From: Parvicella tangerina
Lineage (GTDB): Bacteria; Bacteroidota; Bacteroidia; Flavobacteriales_D; Parvicellaceae
DNA: 64,000 bases
NCBI RefSeq assembly: GCF_907165195.1
Contig: NZ_OU015584.1
Location: 2,046,001-2,110,000 of the forward strand
Direction: 5' to 3'
The notes under the pieces were generated by a model. It was not told where the DNA came from and made no database searches. It was given only the letters and a program-made list of their open reading frames with translations. The translations under genes and the position numbers were made by a program. Positions 41,741-50,403 of the stretch are shown piece after piece. How positions within the stretch are numbered: position 1 is the stretch's first letter; every line of letters begins with the position of its first letter.

Positions 41741-42180
41741 TAGCTGGTCACTTTTTTAGTTACTCTACCAATGAAAAAGCACCCGATTCCAAGACCTACC
41801 AGTATTGCGGTAAGCAGTAACCAATTTTGCTTAAAGGCTTCTACAAACCCAACTTCGCAAACGTGAGGCTCTTCTACCTTATCTTCTTTACTTGCCACTA
41901 CTTCAAATTCATCCAAAAACCCCTGATCGTAGGTTTTATCTTCTTCGCCTTCTTTAGTTTTAACAGTCGTCTGCTCTTGTGAAACTTCCTTTGTTTGAAC
42001 TGGTGCAATCGTTTCAGGTTCTTTACCTGATTCGGTTTTCGATATTTCCGATTGTTCAGGTAGAATTACCTTAATTTCAGGGGAATCAATACGCGGATCA
42101 TTAACCAATTGGTCTGATACTTTCGCCTGCTGTTTTTCCCCTGATTTAAAAAGGGTCGTTAATTTATTTTCTGTTTTCAT
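41740..42180 (-). CDS. C-tail-anchored acidic protein
   Basis: This 146-residue protein is polar and rich in Glu, Lys and Thr up to residue 115, then has one membrane segment near the C-terminus (WLLLTAILVGLGIGCFFIG). This tail-anchored layout recurs in three other cassette genes. It overlaps both neighbours by a few bases. Not recognised. Confidence 0.58.
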   Translation of the reverse strand: MKTENKLTTLFKSGEKQQAKVSDQLVNDPRIDSPEIKVILPEQSEISKTESGKEPETIAPVQTKEVSQEQTTVKTKEGEEDKTYDQGFLDEFEVVASKEDKVEEPHVCEVGFVEAFKQNWLLLTAILVGLGIGCFFIGRVTKKVTS

Positions 42181-42373
42181 ACTTTCTCTTTTTTAGTTGA
42201 TAACCGATTGCCCCGAACAAACTGGCAAAGACCAGTGTAACCGATACACCTTTAAAGCCGAAAACAATGGTTACAGTTGTTCCCACCAATGAGCCAAACC
42301 CGAACCATTTGGCGTAAGCCTTTGCACAGTTTTGATATTGCTCTTTTTCCGATATGTCTTTACCTTTCTTCAT
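42164..42373 (-). CDS. Two-pass mini membrane protein
   Basis: This 69-residue protein has two hydrophobic segments (GFGSLVGTTVTIVFGF and VSVTLVFASLFGAIGYQL) and a basic tail. Short two-pass proteins in such cassettes may be holins or virion-membrane proteins. It overlaps the next gene by 17 bp. Confidence 0.58.
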   Translation of the reverse strand: MKKGKDISEKEQYQNCAKAYAKWFGFGSLVGTTVTIVFGFKGVSVTLVFASLFGAIGYQLKKRKYENRK

Positions 42374-42375
42374 GG

Positions 42376-42966
42376 TTAACCGTTTAAGGCACTTACAGAA
42401 GCTGAACCGGCTGCGGCTGCTGCTTCCAATTGATTTTTCTTACTGGCGTGAATAATTGCAATCACAATTCCCAAGATCACAAGTACACCCACCGTAATAC
42501 CAATCGCTAAATTGGTTTTGCGTTTGCGCTCTTCTTCTTCCTCTTGTCTTTTTCTTTCTGCTTCTAATTCTTTTCTTTTGGCTTCATCCATAGTTGTTGC
42601 CGAAGTAGCTGTCATTGTCTGATTCCTTCCAATGCCTGTTAGGATTCCTCCCAATGCTTGCATGGCTGCTCCTGCAATGGTCATTCCCTGACCGTTGGCG
42701 TTTAGATACTCGCTGGTTTCTTCCATAAGCATACCCGTAACGGCTGCCCGTAATTCTGAATTTAGGGCAAGGTGCTTAACCAACGTAGAATACAATACCG
42801 CTTTGGGGGCTACTATACTGGCTTTGATCTTTAGAGCCGTCAGCAAGTCCACTAACTCCTGTGAACGGTTCTTAACCAATTCCCTTAGTTTTGCCTTTAC
42901 AATCAGATGGTTGGTTTTTACCTTACCTTCTTTTTCGTTTTTTATAATGACTTCTGATAGTTTCAT
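42376..42966 (-). CDS. C-tail-anchored helical protein
   Basis: This 196-residue protein has a helical N-terminal region of about 110 residues (IKASIVAPKAVLYSTLVKHLAL), a Gly/Ala-rich stretch (GMTIAGAAMQALGGILTGIG), a charged Glu/Arg/Lys helix and a membrane segment (LAIGITVGVLVILGIVIAIIHA) near the end. Not recognised. It is coupled to the upstream gene by a 4-bp overlap. Confidence 0.6.
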   Translation of the reverse strand: MKLSEVIIKNEKEGKVKTNHLIVKAKLRELVKNRSQELVDLLTALKIKASIVAPKAVLYSTLVKHLALNSELRAAVTGMLMEETSEYLNANGQGMTIAGAAMQALGGILTGIGRNQTMTATSATTMDEAKRKELEAERKRQEEEEERKRKTNLAIGITVGVLVILGIVIAIIHASKKNQLEAAAAAGSASVSALNG

Positions 42967-43643
42967 GTCGCTACGGTTTTGAGCTTGTTAGCTTTGAATT
43001 TCTTAATGGCAACCACAATCCCGATAATCACTAAAAGGCTTACTCCTGCAATGATAACCCATTGCATTTGTGAGGATTTCTTGTCTTCTTCTTCCTTTTG
43101 TTGTTGCTGTTCCGCTTGCTTTTGTTGCGCCTGTTGCATCTGCTTTTGATACTCTAATTCCTGCTGCTGCTTGGCTACTTCAATTTCTCCGAGTTGTTTA
43201 GCGGAATCGGGATCTATTCCCTTTTCTATTCCCTTGCTTTCGGCTTCAACTAATGCCTGAATTTGTTTTTTCAGGTCGCTGATCCTTCCCGGTAATCTTT
43301 TTTGTTCGGCTTTGGCGGATTCTATCTTACCTTCATAAACATCTATGTCTTTTTCCAGTTGGTAAACGACTTCATCTGCGTTTTTGCCTCCGTTGTCTTT
43401 TTCCCACTTCTTCTTTTTTCGGTTGCTCAATCCTTTTAAATAACCTATATCGGCTTGCTTTCTGGAAATGATGTCCTGGTAGTTCTTAATTACCGAAGGC
43501 AATTCAACCAACCTCTTTTCCAGTTTGTCCAAACTGCTTCTAAGATCGGTCAGGGTACTTGCTCCATCCGCAGCGTAATACACTTCGGGTTGAGCGATTG
43601 ACTGACCAAAATTCCATCCTGATATTTTCGTGTCTATTTTCAT
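42963..43643 (-). CDS. C-tail-anchored coiled-coil protein
   Basis: This 226-residue protein has coiled coils at about 30-60 and 85-130, a Gln-rich low-complexity helix at about 150-190 (QQQELEYQKQMQQAQQKQAE) and one C-terminal membrane segment (WVIIAGVSLLVIIGIVVAI). It is the first gene after the hairpin at 43736. It could be a scaffolding or membrane-spanning assembly protein. Confidence 0.62.
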   Translation of the reverse strand: MKIDTKISGWNFGQSIAQPEVYYAADGASTLTDLRSSLDKLEKRLVELPSVIKNYQDIISRKQADIGYLKGLSNRKKKKWEKDNGGKNADEVVYQLEKDIDVYEGKIESAKAEQKRLPGRISDLKKQIQALVEAESKGIEKGIDPDSAKQLGEIEVAKQQQELEYQKQMQQAQQKQAEQQQQKEEEDKKSSQMQWVIIAGVSLLVIIGIVVAIKKFKANKLKTVAT

Positions 43644-43735
43644 TTTTCTTCTATTACTCCTAAAGTTCAGGTTGTTCGATCCCTGTTGTCCTTACCGGAC
43701 AATTTTAATTTCTTTAGGATGTAAGGTTTAATGAA

Positions 43736-43754
43736 AGCCCCCTTATCGGGGGCT
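43736..43754 (-). terminator. Hairpin between capsid candidate and downstream cassette
   Basis: A 7-bp stem (AGCCCCC/GGGGGCT) with a 5-nt loop lies in the 135-bp gap after the 236-aa gene. There is no long T tract, so it is more likely an attenuator or RNA-stabilising hairpin that sets a higher level for the two genes before it. Confidence 0.5.
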
Positions 43755-43778
43755 GTTCTTTGTTTGAAAACTCAGCTA

Positions 43779-44489
43779 TTACCCTGAGATTTTTTTAGGG
43801 CGAATGCTAATCGCTCCTGTGTTTACTTTCGCATTGGCAAACGCCTTGATTGGGTCTTTCCCTCTCAACGTATCTGCCGTATCCACTTCATAATACGGGA
43901 AGATCGAATAGAAAATCCTCGTTTTAGGTTCAATTTCTACCTCAAGATAGGTACTACCATCCACATCAATTTTATCCCTGTCAATATCTATGATGTTTTT
44001 ATCGGTTTGGTACGCTGAACGGTAAATTTGCATATTGATTAACCATTGTTCCCAACGACCTCGACCATTTTTCCAGTTTACAACCATTGGTTTAGACAAC
44101 TGCAAAGTGTTATCTGATTCTACCCTGATGTGTTGAATCTTAAATGGTAGTCTGGCTGATCTTTGCAACAACTCAACGTATTCTACGCCTGTTTGTCCTG
44201 TAGTGATCTCAATTCCACTATCCGATCCGAAGTTATTTTTTAACAGGAATTTATCATGTCCGTAAATTACTGCTTTTAACGCCTTATCGGTTGGGTTGTT
44301 CACAACGATCTGGTAAGGATCAGCTTTGTAAAGCCTTTTTTGTGGTTGAGGTTGGCTCATCCCTGCATTGTCTTCATACTCCTCATAAACCTCATAATCT
44401 TCCCCATCCATGTGGTGAAATTGTTCCCTGCCTTCAATCTCGTCAAGGATTCTTTCAAATTCCGATTTGTTTCTTTTAACCTTTTTCAT
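43779..44489 (-). CDS. Candidate jelly-roll capsid-like protein
   Basis: This 236-residue protein has an acidic N-terminal 50 residues and then is almost entirely predicted beta: YQIVVNNPTDKALKAVIYG, HIRVESDNTLQLSKPMVVNW, STYLEVEIEPKTRIFYSIF. It has no signal, membrane segment or enzymatic motif. The run of short strands and its place as the second gene of a membrane-protein cassette resemble small major capsid or coat proteins of tailless viruses. This is a reading of pattern, not a database match. A different beta-rich structural role (penton, spike base) is possible. Confidence 0.45.
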   Translation of the reverse strand: MKKVKRNKSEFERILDEIEGREQFHHMDGEDYEVYEEYEDNAGMSQPQPQKRLYKADPYQIVVNNPTDKALKAVIYGHDKFLLKNNFGSDSGIEITTGQTGVEYVELLQRSARLPFKIQHIRVESDNTLQLSKPMVVNWKNGRGRWEQWLINMQIYRSAYQTDKNIIDIDRDKIDVDGSTYLEVEIEPKTRIFYSIFPYYEVDTADTLRGKDPIKAFANAKVNTGAISIRPKKISG

Positions 44490-44490
44490 G

Positions 44491-44712
44491 TTACTGAACT
44501 GTTTGAGTTACTTCCTGTGCATTCTCTGTGGCAACGGTTGTAGCTGTCGCAGGAGCTGGAAGTTTTTCTTTTTCTTTCGGCTTGGTTGTATCAGTGCTTG
44601 TCGTGTTTCTGGATTCCCAAAACTTAATAGCTCCATAAGCTAATAGGCTTGCGAGAAACGTAACGATCAAGTTCGATACTGCCGGATGCTTTAGAATTTC
44701 TCCAATTTTCAT
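44491..44712 (-). CDS. Small membrane protein, first gene of cassette
   Basis: This 73-residue protein has an N-terminal membrane segment (AVSNLIVTFLASLLAYGAIKFW) and a Thr/Glu/Pro-rich tail. It lies 1 bp before the capsid candidate and is the first gene transcribed leftward from the 494-bp intergenic region. Confidence 0.58.
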   Translation of the reverse strand: MKIGEILKHPAVSNLIVTFLASLLAYGAIKFWESRNTTSTDTTKPKEKEKLPAPATATTVATENAQEVTQTVQ

Positions 44713-45205
44713 TTTACTAATTGTTTTGTTTTAAAAACGCGCTTTAGTAAAATCAACGGAGCTTTCCAAATTGGGTTTTGGGTTTAAATGAGCATAGAAA
44801 ATGAGGCTTTCCGACAACACTAACAAGATCAAAGGGTTACAATGCTCGTTTAGACGCTCGGAATGCTCAGATAAAGTCTAAGATGTAGAAAAACAGATAC
44901 AAATTGAGTATAAACTCATTGTTTTGTTCTTTTTTTCACAAGAAAACAAGATGAAATTCTATTTTTTAGCACGTATTTACACGTGTTTTTTACAAGTATA
45001 AATACCTGTATTTATCACTAACCACAAAATAACTAATTGAATTTCAGTGAATAAAAAAAACAAAATGATGTTTGATGGTATAGATAGTTTTAATAGTTTT
45101 TTTTAAACAAGTTTAACAATTATCCAATTTTTTAGCATAAATTAGCCAAGAAAACTAAAAAAGTTTGATTCTCAATTGATTAAACAATAACTAAATCTCT
45201 TAATT
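44713..45205. other. Divergent regulatory region
   Basis: No gene is seen in these 493 bp. They separate the leftward cassette from rightward surface-protein genes and must hold both promoters. They contain an operator-like perfect palindrome at 44998-45015, a CACGT/ACGTG pair at 44970-44985 and A+T-rich tracts. No exact TAnnTTTG box stands out. Confidence 0.5.
44998..45015. promoter_or_regulatory. 18-bp palindrome, candidate operator
   Basis: ATAAATAC-CT-GTATTTAT is a perfect 8-bp inverted repeat with a 2-bp centre, the size expected for a dimeric HTH repressor site. It lies 286 bp before the cassette's first start codon and 190 bp before the gene at 45206. No cognate repressor is evident nearby. 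Confidence 0.4.
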
Positions 45206-46354
45206 ATGAAAAAAACGTTACTATTTTTATCAGTATGTTTCGTGTCATTTACCTATGCACAAAATACCCTTCCAACATCGGGAAAAGTTGGAATTGGAAC
45301 CACTTCTCCCTCTTCAGATTTAGAAGTTAAAGGAGAGACAACAATTGAAACTCTAAAAGCCAGAGATACAGCAGTTTTTGAAAAGCCTGTCATCATTAAA
45401 GACAGTGTGAAAGTTGAAAGTAAAATGACTGTTGAACAAGATGTTAAGATTAAAGGGCAGACTGTCTTTGTAGATGATGCCAAGGCAAGAGCTGATTTTA
45501 AGATTCTGGGTAAAACAAAAATGAAAGGAGATGCTTTTGTAGAAGGGACGTTTAAGTTTAAAGGATTGGAAGATCAGAGTACGACAGAAGATAGATTCTT
45601 AATGCTTAAGCCTAATGGAAAAGCTGTTGCTATGGAAAAGGCTGGATTGAATGGGGTTATATATGGTCCCCCAGCTCTCTGTATCGTTGATACTAACGGA
45701 GAATATTTTCAGCCACACTGGACAACAGTAGGAGGTACAGAACCCAAAGCTTATATTGGAGCAGGATGCCCGATTAGTGTGGGAATAGGAACAAATTCTC
45801 CACAGGCAAAGCTTGATGTTCGGGGAACCCTCTACAATACGGGTTCCGTAGGTATCGGAACATTGCCTATGAATCAGGTTCAACTTTCAATAGAGCCGAA
45901 TAGCTCAAATGGTACAGGTGTTTGTGTTGATATGAGTAATTCCAGCGATTACACTTATGGTTTGAAGGTGAAAGTAAACAACAATAATGTAAAGGCAATT
46001 GCACTGAACAATGATTTGACAGGTGATGATGTATTCAGAGTAATGGGCAATGGTAATGTCTGGGCTACTGAGGTTCGTGTAAGAACAACGGCTGATTTCC
46101 CGGATTATGTCTTTAGTGAAGACTACGAATTAATGTCTATTGAAGAGTTGGAAGCCTATATTCTTTCAAACAACCACCTTCCAAGCTTACCTACTGCCGA
46201 AGAGGTTTCTTTAGAAGGAATGAAGTTGGGTGAATTAAACCGTTTATTAGTTGAAAAAGTAGAAGAACTAACTTTATACACCATTGAACAACAAAAACAG
46301 ATTGAAGAATTAACGCTCAAACTGCTTACCTTAGAACAAAAGTTAACGAAGTAG
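45206..46354 (+). CDS. Secreted fibre-like protein with C-terminal coiled coil
   Basis: This encodes 382 residues. A signal peptide (MKKTLLFLSVCFVSFTYA) is followed by GKVGIGTTSPSSDLEVKG, a motif of Bacteroidota fibre and adhesin proteins that recurs at about 200. The middle is a run of short repeating strands (KDSVKVESKMTVEQDVKIKG), probably a beta-helix. The end is YELMSIEELEAYILSNNHLPSLPTA, then a coiled coil, as in trimeric fibres. No T9SS domain is visible. It may be a surface adhesin. Confidence 0.75.
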   Translation: MKKTLLFLSVCFVSFTYAQNTLPTSGKVGIGTTSPSSDLEVKGETTIETLKARDTAVFEKPVIIKDSVKVESKMTVEQDVKIKGQTVFVDDAKARADFKILGKTKMKGDAFVEGTFKFKGLEDQSTTEDRFLMLKPNGKAVAMEKAGLNGVIYGPPALCIVDTNGEYFQPHWTTVGGTEPKAYIGAGCPISVGIGTNSPQAKLDVRGTLYNTGSVGIGTLPMNQVQLSIEPNSSNGTGVCVDMSNSSDYTYGLKVKVNNNNVKAIALNNDLTGDDVFRVMGNGNVWATEVRVRTTADFPDYVFSEDYELMSIEELEAYILSNNHLPSLPTAEEVSLEGMKLGELNRLLVEKVEELTLYTIEQQKQIEELTLKLLTLEQKLTK

Positions 46355-46380
46355 AATTACGAACATAAACTAATCATGTT

Positions 46381-48933
46381 ATGAAAGGAATCTACTTATT
46401 GATTGCCCTGTCATTCATAGTGTCTGTTAATAAGGTTCTGGCACAGTATCTTACTAATGGGGATTTTGAGACATTTAATTCCGCAGCAGCAGACCCTACA
46501 AGGATTCAGCACGCTTCAGGATGGACGGATGATGTTGGATATGAACAACACAGTAGCGGAACCCCGTTAACCGGTTCTGCGGATCATTATTACTCTTCGC
46601 CTGCAACTGGCGCAACTATTTTTTCATCAGACCCTCGTGGAGGACAAGGTCACGCAGGGATTGTCTTGAAGTCTGAAAATGGTAATGCAGCCTATAGGGA
46701 GTTTATCAAAAGACAAACGCTTTCGTTGACTGCGGGAACTACTTATTTGGTTGAGTTTTGGGTAAGGAAAGTTGACGGAACCTTACCAAGCCAGGTTGGG
46801 GCTTATGTTTCTGCTTCTGATGTAGAGTATGCCTCAAATGGTATTCAATCTACAATTACCCCGGTTTGTAATGCTACCTTGACCAACCCTTCTACTGAAT
46901 ATCAATTGGTTTCGGGTTGTTTTACGGCTCAGGTAACGGGTACTCACTACATCGTTTTAGGAAATTTCGGATATAACGGTGATGCCGGAAACGATCTGAA
47001 CTACGTTTTTATTGATGATGTCTCGATAACTGCTGCACCATCCGTACCAGACCCTACGGCTATTTTCTCTTTGAATGGAGGCCCCGTTTATTGTGAGGGC
47101 GACCCTATATTGGCAAGTGCAGGGGCATCTAATGGATTTGATAGCTATAAATGGATTTGTACTTCTTCCTCCGGTGCGCAGATAAGAGGCATGCAATGGG
47201 AATATACTAACTCAATTCCCGATCTGGATGTCGTTTCTTTTGTTAATCAGAATGGCTCAAATTTCCCTTTTCAACCGGGAGAATGTTATAACCTGACCTT
47301 ATTACTAAGAAATGCCTGTCAGCAAAGCAGTCAAACGATCCAATTCTGTATAGACGACCCTTCTGTTTCCATAATATTTGATGGTCAACCAGTCTGTGAG
47401 GGACAGAGTTTTGATCTGGAGGTGACAGGTGATAACGGTTGGACGTATTCTTGGAGTAACGGACAATCAGGCGTTGGGTTAAGAGAGATCACAGAAACAG
47501 CAACCCCTAACGTTACCCAATACACGGTAACAGTGACCACTCCAGCGGGTTGCCAATCAACTGAAACGGTGAATATTGTGGTGCATACGAATAATAACAC
47601 TCCACCTTTCTATTCTGGAATTGATGGAGGAATAGAATTTACTGCCTACGTTAACGCTGGTGATGACTTAACTTTTTCATATTGGGTAGCTGATTCTCCT
47701 AACGAAAATGTTTTCTTAGGTAGCAATGGTTTGCCTTCAGGTTCCACATTAACACCTATTAATGGGAATGCAGCTCAAGGTATATTTCAATGGAATAATA
47801 TCCCTGATAATGCAGAAGGTCTTTATACTTTTAATGCAACTTCAAATGACAACAATGCTTGTGGTGTTTTATCAGCCCTTCAAACGTATAAAATCAAAGT
47901 AGTCTGTGAAGATTGTCCTATTGAGGTCTATTATGAAAACCGTATGCCTAACAATTCACCACTTCCTGAAACGACTATTGCCGGATATAGAATTGTGGCA
48001 GGAGAAAGTGTTGATCCCAACCAAACAGATGGTCCGGTAGAAACAGGTAGTGATTTTGTTGAGTTCAGAGCACCTGCCATTGACCTGATGCCTGGGTTTA
48101 CGGGGGGAGCGAATTTTGATGCAATTATAGATATGGGAACCTGTTTACAAGACTGTGAATCGTTCTGTTGTGATCAATTTAGCGGATTTAGTTATGACAC
48201 CCCTTTTGGGAATGTTGTTGCACCAATTCACCCCACTAATCCTGTTATTTGGTATCTCAGAGATGAAGACAACCCCTTTTGTGCTTTTGGTGGAGCGACT
48301 AAATACAGGATAGAAGTTTTTCAGGATCAAGATCTGATCTATACACGGGAAGAAGAACCACAGGGTTGTTGTCCCTTTGAATCTCCTTCACCAAGTAACC
48401 CGATTCCATACAGTAGCATTTACTGGGATGGAACGGACAACTCTTTTTTGGGAGGTAATAACCTTGTCGCATCAGGGGATTATGTGATTTACATCAAACT
48501 CTGGTCGCCTTGTGGTGATGAATTGACTTTATCACCTATTCCGGTTTATGTCTATGGTTATAACTCCGGGATGATTTTGGCTGATGGTCAGGATGGATAT
48601 AGTGAAACATTAGCGGAAATCTACCAAGACAGACAGCAGGGAGAAGTTGAACAAGGAGGTTCGCCCCTGACATCAAAAGAAGTACAGGATTATATTCAGG
48701 TCAGAGAAATTAAGGTATTCCCAAACCCTACATCAGATAAGTTTCAGTTGTTGGGGGTTATTGTAGGCGATCAGGTAGAACTTTTGGACGTAGTAGGAAA
48801 ACAGTTATACAAAAAGGTTTGTTCTAATGGCTTGATGGAGTTTGATTTATCCTTGCAACCATCAGGAACCTATTTCGTTAAAATAACCAGTAATCAAGGT
48901 GCTGCTACTACTGTTAAAATTATTAAAGAATGA
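46381..48933 (+). CDS. T9SS-exported multidomain surface protein (intact paralogue)
   Basis: This encodes 850 residues. A signal peptide (MKGIYLLIALSFIVSVNKVLA) is followed by a carbohydrate-binding-like jelly-roll domain at about 20-225 (YLTNGDFETFNS to YVFIDDVSI), Ig/PKD-like modules with paired Cys, and a C-terminal type A sorting domain (IKVFPNPTSDKFQL to SGTYFVKITS). It should be exported by T9SS and anchored at the cell surface, perhaps as an adhesin. It shares a 481-bp identical block with the gene at 49442. It overlaps the next gene by 4 bp. Confidence 0.85.
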   Translation: MKGIYLLIALSFIVSVNKVLAQYLTNGDFETFNSAAADPTRIQHASGWTDDVGYEQHSSGTPLTGSADHYYSSPATGATIFSSDPRGGQGHAGIVLKSENGNAAYREFIKRQTLSLTAGTTYLVEFWVRKVDGTLPSQVGAYVSASDVEYASNGIQSTITPVCNATLTNPSTEYQLVSGCFTAQVTGTHYIVLGNFGYNGDAGNDLNYVFIDDVSITAAPSVPDPTAIFSLNGGPVYCEGDPILASAGASNGFDSYKWICTSSSGAQIRGMQWEYTNSIPDLDVVSFVNQNGSNFPFQPGECYNLTLLLRNACQQSSQTIQFCIDDPSVSIIFDGQPVCEGQSFDLEVTGDNGWTYSWSNGQSGVGLREITETATPNVTQYTVTVTTPAGCQSTETVNIVVHTNNNTPPFYSGIDGGIEFTAYVNAGDDLTFSYWVADSPNENVFLGSNGLPSGSTLTPINGNAAQGIFQWNNIPDNAEGLYTFNATSNDNNACGVLSALQTYKIKVVCEDCPIEVYYENRMPNNSPLPETTIAGYRIVAGESVDPNQTDGPVETGSDFVEFRAPAIDLMPGFTGGANFDAIIDMGTCLQDCESFCCDQFSGFSYDTPFGNVVAPIHPTNPVIWYLRDEDNPFCAFGGATKYRIEVFQDQDLIYTREEEPQGCCPFESPSPSNPIPYSSIYWDGTDNSFLGGNNLVASGDYVIYIKLWSPCGDELTLSPIPVYVYGYNSGMILADGQDGYSETLAEIYQDRQQGEVEQGGSPLTSKEVQDYIQVREIKVFPNPTSDKFQLLGVIVGDQVELLDVVGKQLYKKVCSNGLMEFDLSLQPSGTYFVKITSNQGAATTVKIIKE
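47367..47847 (+). repeat. 481-bp direct repeat, copy 1
   Basis: Identical, as far as I can compare by eye, to 50404-50884. It codes for an Ig-like module (IIFDGQPVCEGQSF to YTFNATSN) in two otherwise diverged paralogues. Confidence 0.9.
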
Positions 48934-49430
48934 GAGTTGTCTTTTACATATTGATATTAATTTCTTTAGGGAGTATTTGGTCTTGTGCCAAAGACAAAAC
49001 TCCCTTACCACCTCCACCGGAAGAACCGGAAGTATGGGAGAAGTTTGTAGGTAATTACAATGTCTATGATACCAATGGGAATTACTTATATCAGTTAAGA
49101 ATAAACCACTATTATCACAATGATAATTATGGAGACAGTCTCCTCTTAGAGAATTTTAATGCCAACTTCGATCTTAAAATACAATTCTTGCCTCATCCTG
49201 ACGGAAATGTTTTGAATTATGGATTTTATGATTCAATAAAAGGATATGATAACCACTCTTGGACAATTGGAAGTAATATTGATGATAGCACGACAGAAGT
49301 GATTGAGAACAAACTGATTAATGATAGTATTATTCTCTATTTCAGACAGACCAATATCCAGTATTGGATTAATGAAGGAGTACCTTACTATTATTGTGAT
49401 TGTAAGCAAGTAGCGGTAAAACAGTACTAA
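48930..49430 (+). CDS. Hypothetical lipoprotein
   Basis: This 166-residue protein has a lipoprotein signal (MRVVFYILILISLGSIWSC), then a Pro-rich linker (KTPLPPPPEEPEVW), then a beta-rich domain with many Tyr, Asn and His (YNVYDTNGNYLYQLRINHYY). Not recognised. The 4-bp overlap with the T9SS gene suggests they are expressed together, perhaps as adhesin and anchor. Confidence 0.65.
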   Translation: MRVVFYILILISLGSIWSCAKDKTPLPPPPEEPEVWEKFVGNYNVYDTNGNYLYQLRINHYYHNDNYGDSLLLENFNANFDLKIQFLPHPDGNVLNYGFYDSIKGYDNHSWTIGSNIDDSTTEVIENKLINDSIILYFRQTNIQYWINEGVPYYYCDCKQVAVKQY

Positions 49431-50403
49431 AAACTTTACAAATGAGATACTTAATACTTTTCACTTTAATCTTATCATCAAGATTAATTTTAGCTCAATA
49501 TATTAATAACGGAAGTTTTGAGCAGCTTAATTCAACAACAGTTGATGTTTATCATTTAGAAAATGCCGTAGGATGGTCTGATGACGATGTCTTTTATGGC
49601 ACCAGCCCTACCGGAACGAATTGGTGGGGATCAAGCGATTGTCTTAACCCGTATTGGACTCCATCCGTAGCACCTCCGGAAGACCCGAGAACAGGTATTG
49701 TAAATCTGGGGATGCGGTTGCAAGAACAAAAATATGGAGAATATGCTAAAACAGCTACATTGCCTCTAACTGCTGGAAATGATTATATAATAGAGTTTTG
49801 GGTAAAGCAGGTTCAGGGACCTCCTACGCTTAATCATATTCAGGCATATATTTCAACAGACAATTTAGGTCATGTTATTGACAATGATATCCCCTTAGTT
49901 GTGCCTCAAATTAGCGAGCATGTCAGTTATGGAGACTACAAAAAAGTAACAGGTTGTTTCACGCCTACAACAAGCGGAGTACATTATCTGATAATTGGGA
50001 ATTTTGAGGTGAAGGATGAAGATTCACCACGAGTTTATATTTTCATTGATGATGTAGCCATGTATGATGCAAGTCCTGTTCCTGCGCCAAATTCGGTTGA
50101 CTTTGATTTTACCAATAATCAAACCTCCTTTTGTCCCGGAGATCTATTTTTTGCAATAGACAATGGTTCGAGTGGATTTTCACATTATAATTGGACAATT
50201 GAGCAGTCTGGTGTTTTAGTTGGTGAGACAGGCTGGATTGAAAGCACTACTATTGCTGATGAATATATCCCGGGATTAATTAGTTCAGGAGGGATAGCCT
50301 CCGTTCAAGAGGGAGAATGTTTTGATCTTACCCTACATGTAAGAAATGGTTGTGAAGTTATTTCAACTACAAAGACCTTCTGTTATGATGAATTTCCAGA
50401 CCC

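Larger units (their letters stand above)
33974..44712. mobile_element. Serine-recombinase element with virus-like structural cassette (minimum extent)
   Basis: The serine recombinase and the unidirectional cassette behind it form one block on the minus strand, placed directly beside the older tRNA-Pro junction. Gene content (many membrane miniproteins, lysins, a jelly-roll-like candidate) is virus-like but lacks tail, portal and terminase genes. The right end is not defined; a tRNA-like 10-mer at 53475 is a candidate, which would give about 19.4 kb. Confidence 0.6.

Noticed and set aside
33974-44712. Calling the cassette a FLiP-like or PM2-like prophage outright
   Set aside because: No residue-level match to a named capsid or spike could be shown by eye, and no replication protein or packaging ATPase was found. 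The kinship is given only as a hypothesis.
46957-48330. Minus-strand frames inside the T9SS surface gene, one of which is repeated at 50422-50637
   Set aside because: The repetition only reflects the 481-bp identical DNA block; the frames are antisense shadows.
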